The notes below the pieces were generated by a model that saw only the letters and a program-made list of their open reading frames with translations, did not search any database and had not been told where the DNA came from. A program made the translations under genes and the position numbers. Shown in pieces: positions 50,584-59,246 of a stretch of DNA of 64,000 nucleotides (position 1 is its first letter; every line of letters starts with the position of its first letter). Origin of the DNA: Streptomyces glomeratus (GTDB lineage Bacteria; Actinomycetota; Actinomycetes; Streptomycetales; Streptomycetaceae); assembly GCF_021462825.1 (NCBI RefSeq), contig NZ_JAKEEB010000012.1:124001-188000 (forward strand), given 5' to 3'.

Positions 50584-52155
50584 ATGCGCTTCCTCGGCGA
50601 GCTGGACCAGCGGCTGTTCACCCGGGTCGCCACGGCCCGCCTGCCCGGCGCCGACCCCGCGCTCACCCGGCTGAGCCGCTCGGCCGATCACGGACGGCTG
50701 TGGCTCGGAGCGGCGGCCGGGCTCGCGGCGCTCGGCGGCCCCACCGCCCGGCGCGCCGCCCTGCGCGGAGCCGGTTCGCTCGCCCTCGCCTCGCTCACCG
50801 TCAACACCGTCGTCAAATGGACCGCCCGGCGCCCGAGACCGCTGCTGGACCCCGTCCCGGCGGTCCGGCACCTCCTCCGGCAGCCCCGCACCACCTCCTT
50901 CCCGTCCGGCCACTCCGCGTCGGCCGCGGCCTTCGCCACCGGTGTCGCCCTCGAGTCCACCCGATACGGCACGCTGATCGCGCCGGTGGCCGCCGCGGTC
51001 GCCTTCTCGCGGGTCTACGTGGGCGTGCACTACCCGGGGGACGTCCTGGCCGGGACGATGATCGGCATCGGCGCCGCGGTGCTGACCTGCCGGTGGTGGC
51101 CGCCACGCCAGGTGAACCCGCAGCGCGAGCGGCCGCCCGCTGCGGCACCCGCGCTGCCCGGCGGCGACGGGCTCGTCGTCTTCGTGAACACCGGCTCCGG
51201 GCCCCCGGCCGCCCCGCTGCCGGCCTCCACCCTGCTCACGGAGCTCCTGCCGAGGGCGGAACTCGTGGAGTGCGCACCGGACGACGACTTCGGGGTCCTG
51301 CTCGACCGGGCGGTCCGTCGCGCCCTCGCACGCGGTGGCGCGCTGGGCGTCCACGGGGGCGACGGCACCGTCAACGCGGTGGCCCGGGCCGCCGCCCGGC
51401 ACGGTCTGGCCCTCGCCGTGTTCCCCGGCGGCACCCTCAATCACTTCGCCCTCGACGTGGGTGTTCCGCATGTGGAGGACACGGCGGCCGCGGTCGTCCG
51501 CGGTGAGGCGGTCGCCGTGGACGTCGGGGTCGCCGCACCCCTCGTGGCCCCTGCCGCGGACGCGGATACGGCGGCCACGGTGCCGGTGGAGTTCCTGAAC
51601 ACCTTCGGCATCGGTCTCTATCCCGAACTGGTCCGGCAGCGCGAGCGACTGGAGCCCCGGCTCGGCAAGTGGCCCGCGACGACCGTGGCGCTCATCCGGG
51701 TGCTGCGCACCGCGAAGCCCGCCGAGCTGCGCCTCGACGGCCGCCCCCGAAGGCTCTGGCTCCTCTTCGCCGGCAACGGCCGTTATCTGCCCGACGGCTT
51801 CGCACCCGCCTACCGTCCGCGGCTCGACGACGGGCTGCTCGATCTGCGGCTGATCGACGGGAGCCACCGGCTGGCCCGCACTCGGGTGGTCCTCTCGGCA
51901 CTGGCCGGAACGCTCGGACGCTCCCGGGTGTATGTCGCCGAGCGGGTGCCCGAGGTGCGGATCGAGAACCTCAGGGGTACCGACACCTGTGCGTACGACG
52001 GTGAGGTCCTCCCGGCCCCCGGGGCTTTGCGGCTCGCCAAACGGAACCGGGCGCTCGTGGTCTACCGGCCCGCCGTTCCGGGCAACGAGATCGCCCAGCA
52101 GGCGCGGCTCGCCGCCCTTGTCGCCCGGTACCGCGGACGGCAGAGGGGCGGCTGA
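50584..52155 (+). CDS. PAP2 phosphatase fused to diacylglycerol/sphingosine kinase-like domain, 523 aa
   Basis: The N-terminal half (~1-180) has PAP2 motifs KWTARRPRP, SFPSGHSASAA and SRVYVGVHYPGDVLAG with membrane helices. The C-terminal half (~195-515) is a DGK catalytic domain: LGVHGGDGTVNAVARAAARHGLALAVFPGGTLNHFALDVG, NTFGIGLYPELVRQRERLE, LFAGNGRYLPDGFAP and a D-D-G-L-L-D-L-R motif. It may dephosphorylate a lipid phosphate at the membrane and phosphorylate a lipid alcohol, coupling two steps of lipid turnover. Fusions of this type are known in actinobacteria. ATG 50584; no strong SD. Confidence 0.87.
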   Translation: MRFLGELDQRLFTRVATARLPGADPALTRLSRSADHGRLWLGAAAGLAALGGPTARRAALRGAGSLALASLTVNTVVKWTARRPRPLLDPVPAVRHLLRQPRTTSFPSGHSASAAAFATGVALESTRYGTLIAPVAAAVAFSRVYVGVHYPGDVLAGTMIGIGAAVLTCRWWPPRQVNPQRERPPAAAPALPGGDGLVVFVNTGSGPPAAPLPASTLLTELLPRAELVECAPDDDFGVLLDRAVRRALARGGALGVHGGDGTVNAVARAAARHGLALAVFPGGTLNHFALDVGVPHVEDTAAAVVRGEAVAVDVGVAAPLVAPAADADTAATVPVEFLNTFGIGLYPELVRQRERLEPRLGKWPATTVALIRVLRTAKPAELRLDGRPRRLWLLFAGNGRYLPDGFAPAYRPRLDDGLLDLRLIDGSHRLARTRVVLSALAGTLGRSRVYVAERVPEVRIENLRGTDTCAYDGEVLPAPGALRLAKRNRALVVYRPAVPGNEIAQQARLAALVARYRGRQRGG

Positions 52156-52162
52156 GTATTCG

Positions 52163-52192
52163 TTGACAGGCATATAACCAGCGGGGCATATT
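52163..52192 (+). promoter_or_regulatory. Promoter with GGCATAT direct repeats; leaderless arsR-like start
   Basis: TTGACA (52163-52168) and CATATT (52187-52192) are separated by 18 bases. The expected transcription start, seven bases after the -10, is the G of the GTG at 52199. GGCATAT occurs at 52169-52175 and 52185-52191, sixteen bases apart, flanking and overlapping the -10; an ArsR-type repressor could bind here. Confidence 0.7.
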
Positions 52193-52198
52193 AGGGGC

Positions 52199-52540
52199 GT
52201 GTCCGAAGCATCCTTGTGGACCGCCCTCGCCGACCCGCACCGACGGGCCATCGTCGCGCTGCTCCTGGAGCGGCCGAGGCCCGTCGGTGAGATCGTCGAG
52301 GCGTGCGGTCTCAGCCAGCCGAGCACGTCGAAGCACCTGAAAGTGCTGCGCGACGCGGGCCTGGTCCGCGTACGGCAGGACGCGCAGCGCCGGGTGTACG
52401 CACTCGACCCGTCCCCCATCGCCGAGCTCGACGCCTGGCTCGACCCCTACCGCAGGCTGTGGAACAGCAGTCTGGACGCGCTGGGACGGCGCCTCGACGA
52501 GACCTCGGACGACACCGACGAAACCCCCTCGAAGGACTGA
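52199..52540 (+). CDS. ArsR-family HTH regulator, 113 aa
   Basis: EASLWTALADPHRRAIVALLLERPRPVGEIVEACGLSQPSTSKHLKVLRDAGLVRVRQDAQRRVYALDPSPIAELDAWLDPYRRLW is the subgroup of ArsR regulators that sits next to SRPBCC proteins; metal-binding cysteines are absent. The GTG at 52199 coincides with the predicted transcription start, so the mRNA is probably leaderless. The SRPBCC gene follows after 6 bases. Confidence 0.92.
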   Translation: MSEASLWTALADPHRRAIVALLLERPRPVGEIVEACGLSQPSTSKHLKVLRDAGLVRVRQDAQRRVYALDPSPIAELDAWLDPYRRLWNSSLDALGRRLDETSDDTDETPSKD

Positions 52541-52546
52541 TCCGCC

Positions 52547-53077
52547 ATGACCGCCGACCTCACCGGCACGTACCTCACCCTCGACGACGGCCGTTCCGCC
52601 GTCCGCTTCAGCCGCGTCTACGACCACCCGGCCGACCGCGTCTGGCGGTTCGTCACCGACGCCGACGAACTCGCCCGGTGGTTCCCCTCCCGAGCAGAGT
52701 TCGAGCTTCGCCCCGGGGGCACCGTCCGCTTCAGCGGGGACCCCCACATGCCCGACTCGACCGGCGCGGTGCTGGCCGTCGACGCGCCCCGGCATCTGTC
52801 GTTCCTGTGGGGCGGCGACGAACTGCGCTTCGACCTGGAGGAACTGGACGGCGGACGCACACGGTTCACCCTCACCAACGTCCTCGGAGAGCGGGAGGCC
52901 GCCGCCCGCAACGGCGCGGGCTGGGAGGTCTGCCTCGCGGCCCTGGACGCCCGGGTCCGCGGCGAACGCCACGAGGGCCCGCACGCCGGGGTCGGCACCC
53001 CCTGGAAGGAGTACTACGAGGGCTACGTCCGGGCCGGGATCCCCTCGGGCGCGCCCGTCCCCGGTGCCGGCGCGTGA
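52547..53077 (+). CDS. SRPBCC/AHSA1-like ligand-binding protein, 176 aa
   Basis: The helix-grip fold is evident: VRFSRVYDHPADRVWRFVTDADELARWFPSRAEFELRPGGTVRFSGDP, GAVLAVDAPRHLSFLWGGDELRFDLEEL, TRFTLTNVLGEREAAARNGAGWEVCLAALDARV. In this genomic pairing the ArsR-type regulator is thought to control the SRPBCC partner, a cargo or ligand-binding protein. Separated from the regulator by 6 bases; its stop lies 4 bases from the convergent ABC gene's stop. Confidence 0.88.
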   Translation: MTADLTGTYLTLDDGRSAVRFSRVYDHPADRVWRFVTDADELARWFPSRAEFELRPGGTVRFSGDPHMPDSTGAVLAVDAPRHLSFLWGGDELRFDLEELDGGRTRFTLTNVLGEREAAARNGAGWEVCLAALDARVRGERHEGPHAGVGTPWKEYYEGYVRAGIPSGAPVPGAGA

Positions 53078-53081
53078 CCGC

Positions 53082-55898
53082 TCACGCCAGCTGACGCCGT
53101 ACCAGCTCGTGCAGCCGCCCGTTCGTGTCCGCGAGGAGCTGCGCGGGCGGGCCCTGCTGGGCGACCTTCCCGTCCTCCATCACGATGACCCGGTCCGCGT
53201 CCAGCACCGTGGACAGACGGTGGGCGATCACGATCCGGGTGGCGTTCAGGGCACGGGTGGACTCGATGACCTTCCGCTGTGTCTCGTTGTCCAGCGCGCT
53301 CGTCGCCTCGTCGAAGAACAGGATGCGCGGACGGCGGATCAGCGCCTGGGCGATCATCAGGCGCTGGCGCTGTCCACCGGAGATCGCGCCGCTGCCCTGG
53401 ACGATGGTGTGCAGACCCATGGGCATCCGCTTGATGTCCTCCGCCAGCCCCGCCATCTCGGCCGCCGCCATCGCCTCCTCCGGCGTGTACGGCTCGGTGC
53501 CGCAGATGACGTCCAGGATCGAACCGGTGAACGGCTGCGCGTGCTGGAGGACCACCCCGCACTGCCGGCGCACCGCCGACTGGTCGAGCGCCGCGAGGTC
53601 CTGGCCGTCGTACAGCACGCCGCCCGAGACGGGCTTGTCGAAGCCGATCAGCAGGCGCAGCAGGGTCGACTTGCCGCAGCCGCTCGGTCCCACGATCGCC
53701 ACGAACTCACCCGGTCGTACCGCGAAGGACACGTCGTCGAGGACCAGGGGACCGTCGTCGGCGTAGCGGAAGGACAACCGGCGCGCCTCGATCGCCCCGG
53801 ACAGCACACCCGGCCGGGTGCTGGCCGTACGCACCTCCGGGGTCGCGTCCAGCACCGGCCTGATCTCCTCGAACAGCGGCAGCGCCGCGACCACCGAGAC
53901 GAACGCGCCGGTGAGCTGGGTGACCGAGGTCAGCAGCATGGTCACCGCGGTGTTGAAGGTGAGGAAGTCGGCGGCCGACAGGGCACCCCTGGCCGGGCCC
54001 GCGAGCAGTATGAACAGCAGCAGCGAGCACACCGGCAGATACACCGCGCCCAGCACCGTGGTGAGGTTCTTGATCCGGCCCACCTTCTGCTGCAGCTCAC
54101 GGCTGCGCGCGAACTCGCGTGCCCAGGCGGCGTAGGCGTAGTTCTCGGCGGCCGCGACCCGAAGCTTGGGCAGACCGCGCAGGGTCTGGAACGCCTGGTT
54201 GTTCAGCTTGTTGCCCAGCCGCACCAGCCGCCGCTGCCAGCGCACCTGCCACAGCCCGAGCCCCAGGAAAACGGCGGCGATGACGACGAGCATGCCGATC
54301 GCCGCCAGGGCCATGGGCACGCTATACCACAGCAGGAGCCCCAGGTTCATGGCACCGACCGTCACGGATTGGGCGACCACCGGCCCGACTCCGGCGAGCA
54401 GCCTGCGGATGGCGCTGATACCCATCGCCGCACTCGCCAGCTCACCGGTGGAGCGCTCCGCGAAGAACTTCGTCGGCAGCCTCAGCAGACGGTCCCAGAC
54501 GGCGGGCTGGAGCGTCGCCTCGATCCGTCCCTCCAGGCGCAGGATGCTCAGATTCTCCAGCAGCATGAACGCCGCCGCCACCACACCGGTGACCATCACG
54601 GCGAGGCAGACCTGCACGATCAGCCCCTCCTGGGCCTTCGGCACGTACTCGCCGAGCACCTTGCCGGTGGCGATGGGCACCAGCGCGCCGATGGCGACGG
54701 TGACAAGGCCGCTGAGCACAAGGCCCAGCAGATCGCCCCGGGTGCCGTGCATGCTGAAGCGCAGCAGCCGCAGCGGCCCGAGCCGCTGATCCGGCAGCGG
54801 ACGGTAGAACATGACGGCCCGCGGCTCGAACTCATCCGCGTTCGCCTTCTCGATGGGCGTCTCGCGGCCCGAGGAGGGCTGCACGGCGGCATAGCCTCCG
54901 CGCCGCCACAGCAGGGCGACCGGCGCCCCCGACAGGGCCCGATGGCCCACCAGCGGGCCGACGTCGTCGTGCCACCAGCGCCCCTCCAGCCGCACGGCCC
55001 GGGTGCGGACCCGGGAGGCGACCGCGATCCGCTCGACCGGATCGAGGCGGTCGCTCTCGGTGTCGCTCTGCCCGGGGTCGGCGAGCGTGATCCCGGCCTC
55101 GCCGGCCACCAGCCGGCAGGCCGCGTAGGTGGCGTCGGCGTCGGCCGCCGTCGTGCGCCGGGCCGACGGCCTGCCGATCGAGGCGAGCAGTGTGCGGTCG
55201 GCCTGGGCGCGGACCGCCTCGCCCGCCTTGATGCCGGCCGCGGTACGGGTCTCGTGGGTGCGCTCCACCTGCTCGATCCACCGGTCGAGGGTGGCGAGCA
55301 GGCGGTACTGCTGGTCGACCATGCCCTGCCAGACCGCTGGGTCCATCAGCAGATCGGCCGCGGCCTCCGCCCCGTACAGGGAGCCGTACTGGACGCTGCC
55401 CGGCGGCACCTGCATCCAGAAGACGTCGTCGTCCGTGATGTCGGCGGCGCGTTCGCTCGCCATCGGCGCCTGGAAGAGAATCGACAGGCCCCGGCCGACG
55501 CCCAGGGCCAGGGCGTACTCCAGCGGGCTCGTCGTCGGCGGTACGTACTGCGGGTTGCCGTATTCGTCGTACGACCAGGTCTGGGTGTCGACCTGCTGGT
55601 ACAGCTCGCGGAGCTGGATGCGGCGCACCGCGCAGTCGCGCACCGGCCGGGCGACCAGAGTGTGCTGGGGGCCCGCGACCGGGCCGAGCAGCAGCGAACC
55701 CGCCTCCAGACGGCCGAGATGGTGCCAGTGGCCCTGAACGGCGGCGTCGACCGCGAACAGGTCCAGCGCGCCGGACGCCACCAGCCACAGCACCTGCGGG
55801 CCCCCCAGGTCGAGCCGGCCCAGGCCCGAGCAGTCGACCGGGGATCCCATCCCACCCAGCGCGCCGAGGACGAGGTCGCCCTCCTGAACCGCCGTCAT
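53082..55898 (-). CDS. NHLP bacteriocin-type ABC transporter (second ATPase/permease), 938 aa
   Basis: A long N-terminal non-peptidase region (~1-400: LGALGGMGSPVDCSGLGRL, YQQVDTQTWSYDEYGNPQY, ERTHETRTAAGIKAGEAVRAQADRTLLASIG) is followed by a six-helix ABC exporter domain and an ATPase with VGPSGCGKST (Walker A), GAISGGQRQRLMIAQAL (signature) and ILFFDEATSALDNET (Walker B). This architecture matches the NHLM/NHLP system partner of the C39 transporter. It starts two bases after the previous stop (TGAGATG). It likely works with the C39 exporter to move the peptide encoded at 59031-59246. Confidence 0.88.
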   Translation of the reverse strand: MTAVQEGDLVLGALGGMGSPVDCSGLGRLDLGGPQVLWLVASGALDLFAVDAAVQGHWHHLGRLEAGSLLLGPVAGPQHTLVARPVRDCAVRRIQLRELYQQVDTQTWSYDEYGNPQYVPPTTSPLEYALALGVGRGLSILFQAPMASERAADITDDDVFWMQVPPGSVQYGSLYGAEAAADLLMDPAVWQGMVDQQYRLLATLDRWIEQVERTHETRTAAGIKAGEAVRAQADRTLLASIGRPSARRTTAADADATYAACRLVAGEAGITLADPGQSDTESDRLDPVERIAVASRVRTRAVRLEGRWWHDDVGPLVGHRALSGAPVALLWRRGGYAAVQPSSGRETPIEKANADEFEPRAVMFYRPLPDQRLGPLRLLRFSMHGTRGDLLGLVLSGLVTVAIGALVPIATGKVLGEYVPKAQEGLIVQVCLAVMVTGVVAAAFMLLENLSILRLEGRIEATLQPAVWDRLLRLPTKFFAERSTGELASAAMGISAIRRLLAGVGPVVAQSVTVGAMNLGLLLWYSVPMALAAIGMLVVIAAVFLGLGLWQVRWQRRLVRLGNKLNNQAFQTLRGLPKLRVAAAENYAYAAWAREFARSRELQQKVGRIKNLTTVLGAVYLPVCSLLLFILLAGPARGALSAADFLTFNTAVTMLLTSVTQLTGAFVSVVAALPLFEEIRPVLDATPEVRTASTRPGVLSGAIEARRLSFRYADDGPLVLDDVSFAVRPGEFVAIVGPSGCGKSTLLRLLIGFDKPVSGGVLYDGQDLAALDQSAVRRQCGVVLQHAQPFTGSILDVICGTEPYTPEEAMAAAEMAGLAEDIKRMPMGLHTIVQGSGAISGGQRQRLMIAQALIRRPRILFFDEATSALDNETQRKVIESTRALNATRIVIAHRLSTVLDADRVIVMEDGKVAQQGPPAQLLADTNGRLHELVRRQLA

Positions 55899-55899
55899 C

Positions 55900-58134
55900 T
55901 CATCGCTCCCTGACCAGCTCGGCGTAAGCCCCGCCGGCCGCCACCAGGGCATCGTGCCGCCCTCGTTCCACGATCGTTCCGTGCTGGAGCACCACGATCT
56001 CGTCGCTGTCGCGCACGGTGCTGAGCCGGTGCGCGATCACCACGCAGGCGCAGCCGCGCTTGCGCAGGTTGTCGATCACTGTCTGTTCCGTCTCCGCGTC
56101 GAGGGCGCTGGTCACCTCGTCGAGGACCAGGATGCTGGGATCGCGCACCAGCGCCCGTGCGATCTCCAGGCGCTGGCGCTGCCCGCCGGAGAAGTTCCGC
56201 CCGTCCTGCTCGACCCGGCTGTGGATACCGCCCGGGCGGCGCATCACCACGTCGTACAGGGCCGCGTCCCGCAGCGCCGCGACCACCGCGTCGTCCGGGA
56301 TCGAGGGGTCCCACAGCGCCACGTTGTCGCGGACCGTGCCCTCGAAGAGGAAGACATCCTGGTCGACGAAGGAGACCGAGGCGGCGAGCGCCCCGCGCGG
56401 AATGTCCTGAAGGCGCCGCCCGTCGATGCGGATCTCGCCCTCCCACGGGGCGTACAGGCCCGAGATCAGCCGGGACACGGTCGACTTGCCGCTGCCCGAA
56501 CCGCCGACCAGCGCCACCTGCTGACCCGGGCCGACCGTCAGGCTGAAGCCGCTCAGCAGCGGCTTGTCCAGCGGGCTGTAGCCGAAGGTGATGTTCTCCA
56601 GTTCGACATGGCCGTGCAGGCGGCGCGTCGACTCGCCGCGTCCGGAGCGGCCGTAGAGCGGGTCGGCCTCGAAGTTCTCCACGTCCTTCAGACGTGCCAC
56701 GTCCGCCGCGAAGTCCTGGATACGGCCCGCGACCCCGTTGAGCCGGGTGATCGGCGCCGTGAACCGCGTCACCAGCGCCTGGAAGGCGACCAGCAGGCCG
56801 ACCGAGATATGCCCCTCGACCGCCCGCAGGCCGCCGATCCACAGGATCAGCGCGCTGTTGAGCGTGGCGAGCGTCGGCGCGACCACCCCCAGCCAGGCGC
56901 TCGGCACCCCGAGCCGCTGCTGTTCCTCCAGCGTGGTGGCGTGCTGCCCGGCCCACTTGCGGAAGTAGCCGTCCTCGCCACCGGTCGCCTTCATCGTCTC
57001 GATCAACTGCAGCCCGGTGTACGCGGTGTTGGTGAGCCGGGCGCTGTCCGCACGCAGCTTCGCGGTGCGCGTCGCCCGCAGCCTTACGACCACCCGCATC
57101 GCCACCACGTTGAGCAGCGCGACGCCGATACCGACGAACGTCAGCTGCGGGTCGTACGTGTACAGCAGCACCGCGTAGAGCACGACGACGATCGCGTCCA
57201 CGCCCGCCGCCGCCAGATCGCGGGCCAGGGTCTCGGCTACCGCGTCGTTGGACTGCAGGCGCTGCACCAGGTCGGCCGGACTGCGCTGGGCGAAGAACGT
57301 CACCGGCAGACGCAGCAGATGGCGCAGGAAGCGGGCGCTGGAGAGCGTGGAGGAGATGATCCGGCCGCGCAGCAGGTTCGTCTGCTGCACCCAGGTGAGC
57401 ACGATGGTGAGCAGCACACAGGCGGCCATCGACATGAACAGCACGCCCAGCAGCGAGGTCTGCCCGCCGATCAGGAACATGTCGATGTACGTCCGGCTGA
57501 GTGCGGGCAGCGCGGCACCCACCGCCACCAGGAGGAGGCTCGCCAGGATCGCGGCGGGCATCGTGCCCGAGGTGCCGCGCAGCCGCGCGGGCATGGCACC
57601 GAGGACACCCGGCCTGCGGCCGCCCTTGGTGAAGCGCTCACCCGGCTCCATCACCAGGACCACCCCGGTGAAGCTGGTGTCGAAGTCCTCCATCGGTACG
57701 AAACGGCGGCCCTTGCCGGGGTCGTTGACATACACGCCCCGGCGGCCGAAGCGGCGCCCCATGCCGTCGTAGACGACGTAGTGGTTGAACTCCCAGAACA
57801 GGATCGCGGGTGCCTTCACCTCGGCGAGCGCGGCCGTGTCCATCTGCATGCCCTTGGCCGTCAGACCGTAACTGCGGGCCGCTTTGAGAAGGTTGCTGGC
57901 GCGTGAGCCGTCGCGGGACACACCGCAGGCGATTCGCAGCTCCTCCAGGGGGATGTGCCGGCCGTAGTGTCCGAGCACCATGGCCAGGGAGGCCGCGCCG
58001 CACTCCACTGCCTCCATCTGGAGGACGGTGGGGGTGCGGACGGTCTTCGTCCTGCCCTTGGGCACGGTGCGCTTCGGCGGAGCGGCGCGGCGCCTGCCCC
58101 GTACCGGGGGCAGGGTGTCCGGGGGAGCGGTCAC
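55900..58134 (-). CDS. NHLP-type C39 peptidase-ABC exporter, 744 aa
   Basis: The C39 cysteine peptidase domain (~35-165) has QMEAVECGAASL (Cys45), FNHYVVYDG (His118) and VNDPGKGR (Asp138), the enzyme that cuts leaders after GG. Then come ABC transmembrane helices and an ATPase with GGSGSGKST, NFSGGQRQRLEIARAL and ILVLDEVTSALDAET. GTG at 58134 overlaps the HlyD stop by four bases (GTGA). It should remove the leader of the linked GG peptide and export the core. Confidence 0.92.
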   Translation of the reverse strand: MTAPPDTLPPVRGRRRAAPPKRTVPKGRTKTVRTPTVLQMEAVECGAASLAMVLGHYGRHIPLEELRIACGVSRDGSRASNLLKAARSYGLTAKGMQMDTAALAEVKAPAILFWEFNHYVVYDGMGRRFGRRGVYVNDPGKGRRFVPMEDFDTSFTGVVLVMEPGERFTKGGRRPGVLGAMPARLRGTSGTMPAAILASLLLVAVGAALPALSRTYIDMFLIGGQTSLLGVLFMSMAACVLLTIVLTWVQQTNLLRGRIISSTLSSARFLRHLLRLPVTFFAQRSPADLVQRLQSNDAVAETLARDLAAAGVDAIVVVLYAVLLYTYDPQLTFVGIGVALLNVVAMRVVVRLRATRTAKLRADSARLTNTAYTGLQLIETMKATGGEDGYFRKWAGQHATTLEEQQRLGVPSAWLGVVAPTLATLNSALILWIGGLRAVEGHISVGLLVAFQALVTRFTAPITRLNGVAGRIQDFAADVARLKDVENFEADPLYGRSGRGESTRRLHGHVELENITFGYSPLDKPLLSGFSLTVGPGQQVALVGGSGSGKSTVSRLISGLYAPWEGEIRIDGRRLQDIPRGALAASVSFVDQDVFLFEGTVRDNVALWDPSIPDDAVVAALRDAALYDVVMRRPGGIHSRVEQDGRNFSGGQRQRLEIARALVRDPSILVLDEVTSALDAETEQTVIDNLRKRGCACVVIAHRLSTVRDSDEIVVLQHGTIVERGRHDALVAAGGAYAELVRER

Positions 58135-58937
58135 GGCAGGAGCCAATCGACGGGACGCTGATCGGCCATGCGGATCGAGCCGGTGGCCATGGTCATGGAG
58201 GTGAGGGCGAACGGGGGGCCGTCCGTGGACGACCACCGGTAACCGCTCTTCGTGTCGGAGGACTTGTCGAGCCGTACGAGGACGGCCACCGGGCGGCCCT
58301 TCCTGGTCAACTGCTCGCCCAGCTGGCCGTCGCCCAGGAACGCGGCGATCTGCTGCGCCGACTGGGGCGCCCGGTCCACGGACTTCACACGACCGCGCAG
58401 CACACCGTACTGCTGGGACGGCACCGACTGCACGGTGAGTTCCACGGAGGCGTTCGCCGGGATGGAGGCGGCGCTCTGCGCGGGCACGTACACCGTCGCG
58501 TACAGCGGGTCGGAGGCGTGCGCGACCTTCTCCACCGCGGCGACGTTCGCCCCGGTCTGGATGATCTGGCCGATGGTGGCGGCGAGTGCGGTGACACGGC
58601 CCGCGGCGACGGTGCGGACCACCGCGTCGCCGCTGCTCGTTCGCACCTTCACCACGGGCGCGTCCGCGGGCAGCCGTTCGCCCTCCTTGGCGAGGACAGC
58701 GGTGACCTGGCCGGCGACGGGGCTCTGCAGGATGTAACTGCCCTCCCCGTGGGTGAGGATGGCGGGCGCGCTGACCGTGGAGGCCACCGAGCCGGTGACG
58801 GCCCACGCGGACGCGGCGGCCATGGCGACCACCGTGACGGCGAGCACGAGCCAGCCCTGGGGGCGCGCGAAGCGCACCGGGAGGTCCAGCTCTTCGGGCG
58901 ACTGCAGCTTGCCGAGGGCCTGTTGGCGGAACTGCAC
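58131..58937 (-). CDS. HlyD/membrane-fusion secretion protein of the NHLP system, 268 aa
   Basis: GTG at 58937 follows GGGAAGG; a longer GTG at 58952 lacks an SD. After a short cytoplasmic segment (QFRQQALGKLQSPEELDLPVRF) there is one membrane helix (GWLVLAVTVVAMAAASAWAV). Beyond it are paired lipoyl/barrel-sandwich halves (GSYILQSPVAGQVTAVLAKEGERL, GRVTALAATIGQIIQTGANVAAVEKV) and a beta-barrel domain. It tethers the exporter to the outside. It sits first in the export operon, after a strong stem-loop. Confidence 0.85.
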   Translation of the reverse strand: MQFRQQALGKLQSPEELDLPVRFARPQGWLVLAVTVVAMAAASAWAVTGSVASTVSAPAILTHGEGSYILQSPVAGQVTAVLAKEGERLPADAPVVKVRTSSGDAVVRTVAAGRVTALAATIGQIIQTGANVAAVEKVAHASDPLYATVYVPAQSAASIPANASVELTVQSVPSQQYGVLRGRVKSVDRAPQSAQQIAAFLGDGQLGEQLTRKGRPVAVLVRLDKSSDTKSGYRWSSTDGPPFALTSMTMATGSIRMADQRPVDWLLP

Positions 58938-58979
58938 GGAACCTTCCCTCACCTGTTCGGAGAGAATGACGGCATCCGA

Positions 58980-59012
58980 GAGTCCCGGAACCGGGAGGCG
59001 GTTCCGGGACTC
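58980..59012 (-). terminator. Perfect 13-bp stem-loop between peptide gene and export genes
   Basis: GAGTCCCGGAACC (58980-58992) is exactly complementary to 59000-59012 with a 7-base loop. It begins 19 bases after the peptide stop (minus strand) and 43 bases before the HlyD start. As a partial terminator it would keep precursor mRNA high and exporter mRNA low. Confidence 0.75.
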
Positions 59013-59030
59013 AACGGCACAAGGGCACGA

Positions 59031-59246
59031 TCAGAGGCCGGCGACCAGCTGGGTGACCGGGGCGGTGTTCAGGCCGGTGACACCCTCGACGGTGCCGACA
59101 GCCGTGCCGGCCAGGCCGGAAACCGGGGCGACGCCGTCCACCAGGCCGGCGGCGGTGCCCACGGCGTTCAGCTGAAGACCACCGGAAACGGTGTCCAGCT
59201 CGGCGTCCGAGATCTCGGCGGTCTCAACCTGGGGGGTGGAGTTCAT
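59031..59246 (-). CDS. Double-glycine leader peptide precursor, 71 aa, glycine-zipper core
   Basis: ATG at 59246 lies about seven bases after AAGGGAAG. The 23-residue leader has acidic residues and ends EISDAELDTVSGG, a typical C39-processed GG leader. The 48-residue core has no Cys, Lys, Arg or aromatic residue. Numbering from the first core residue, G7-x3-G11-x3-G15 and G24-x3-G28-x3-G32 form two glycine zippers with Asp or Glu just before the third Gly (GTAAGLVDG, GTAVGTVEG). These are approximate 17-residue repeats. No lanthipeptide, thiazole or other modification gene is adjacent. It could be a membrane-active or self-assembling peptide; its activity is unknown. Confidence 0.85.
   Translation of the reverse strand: MNSTPQVETAEISDAELDTVSGGLQLNAVGTAAGLVDGVAPVSGLAGTAVGTVEGVTGLNTAPVTQLVAGL

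Noticed and set aside
53064-57906. Two long plus-strand open frames opposite the ABC transporter genes
   Set aside because: They are His/Gln/Arg-rich shadows of the ABC genes and contain no recognisable domain or start signal.
53082-59246. Lanthipeptide gene cluster
   Set aside because: The core peptide has no Cys and no LanM, LanB/C or other synthetase lies nearby, so thioether rings cannot form.
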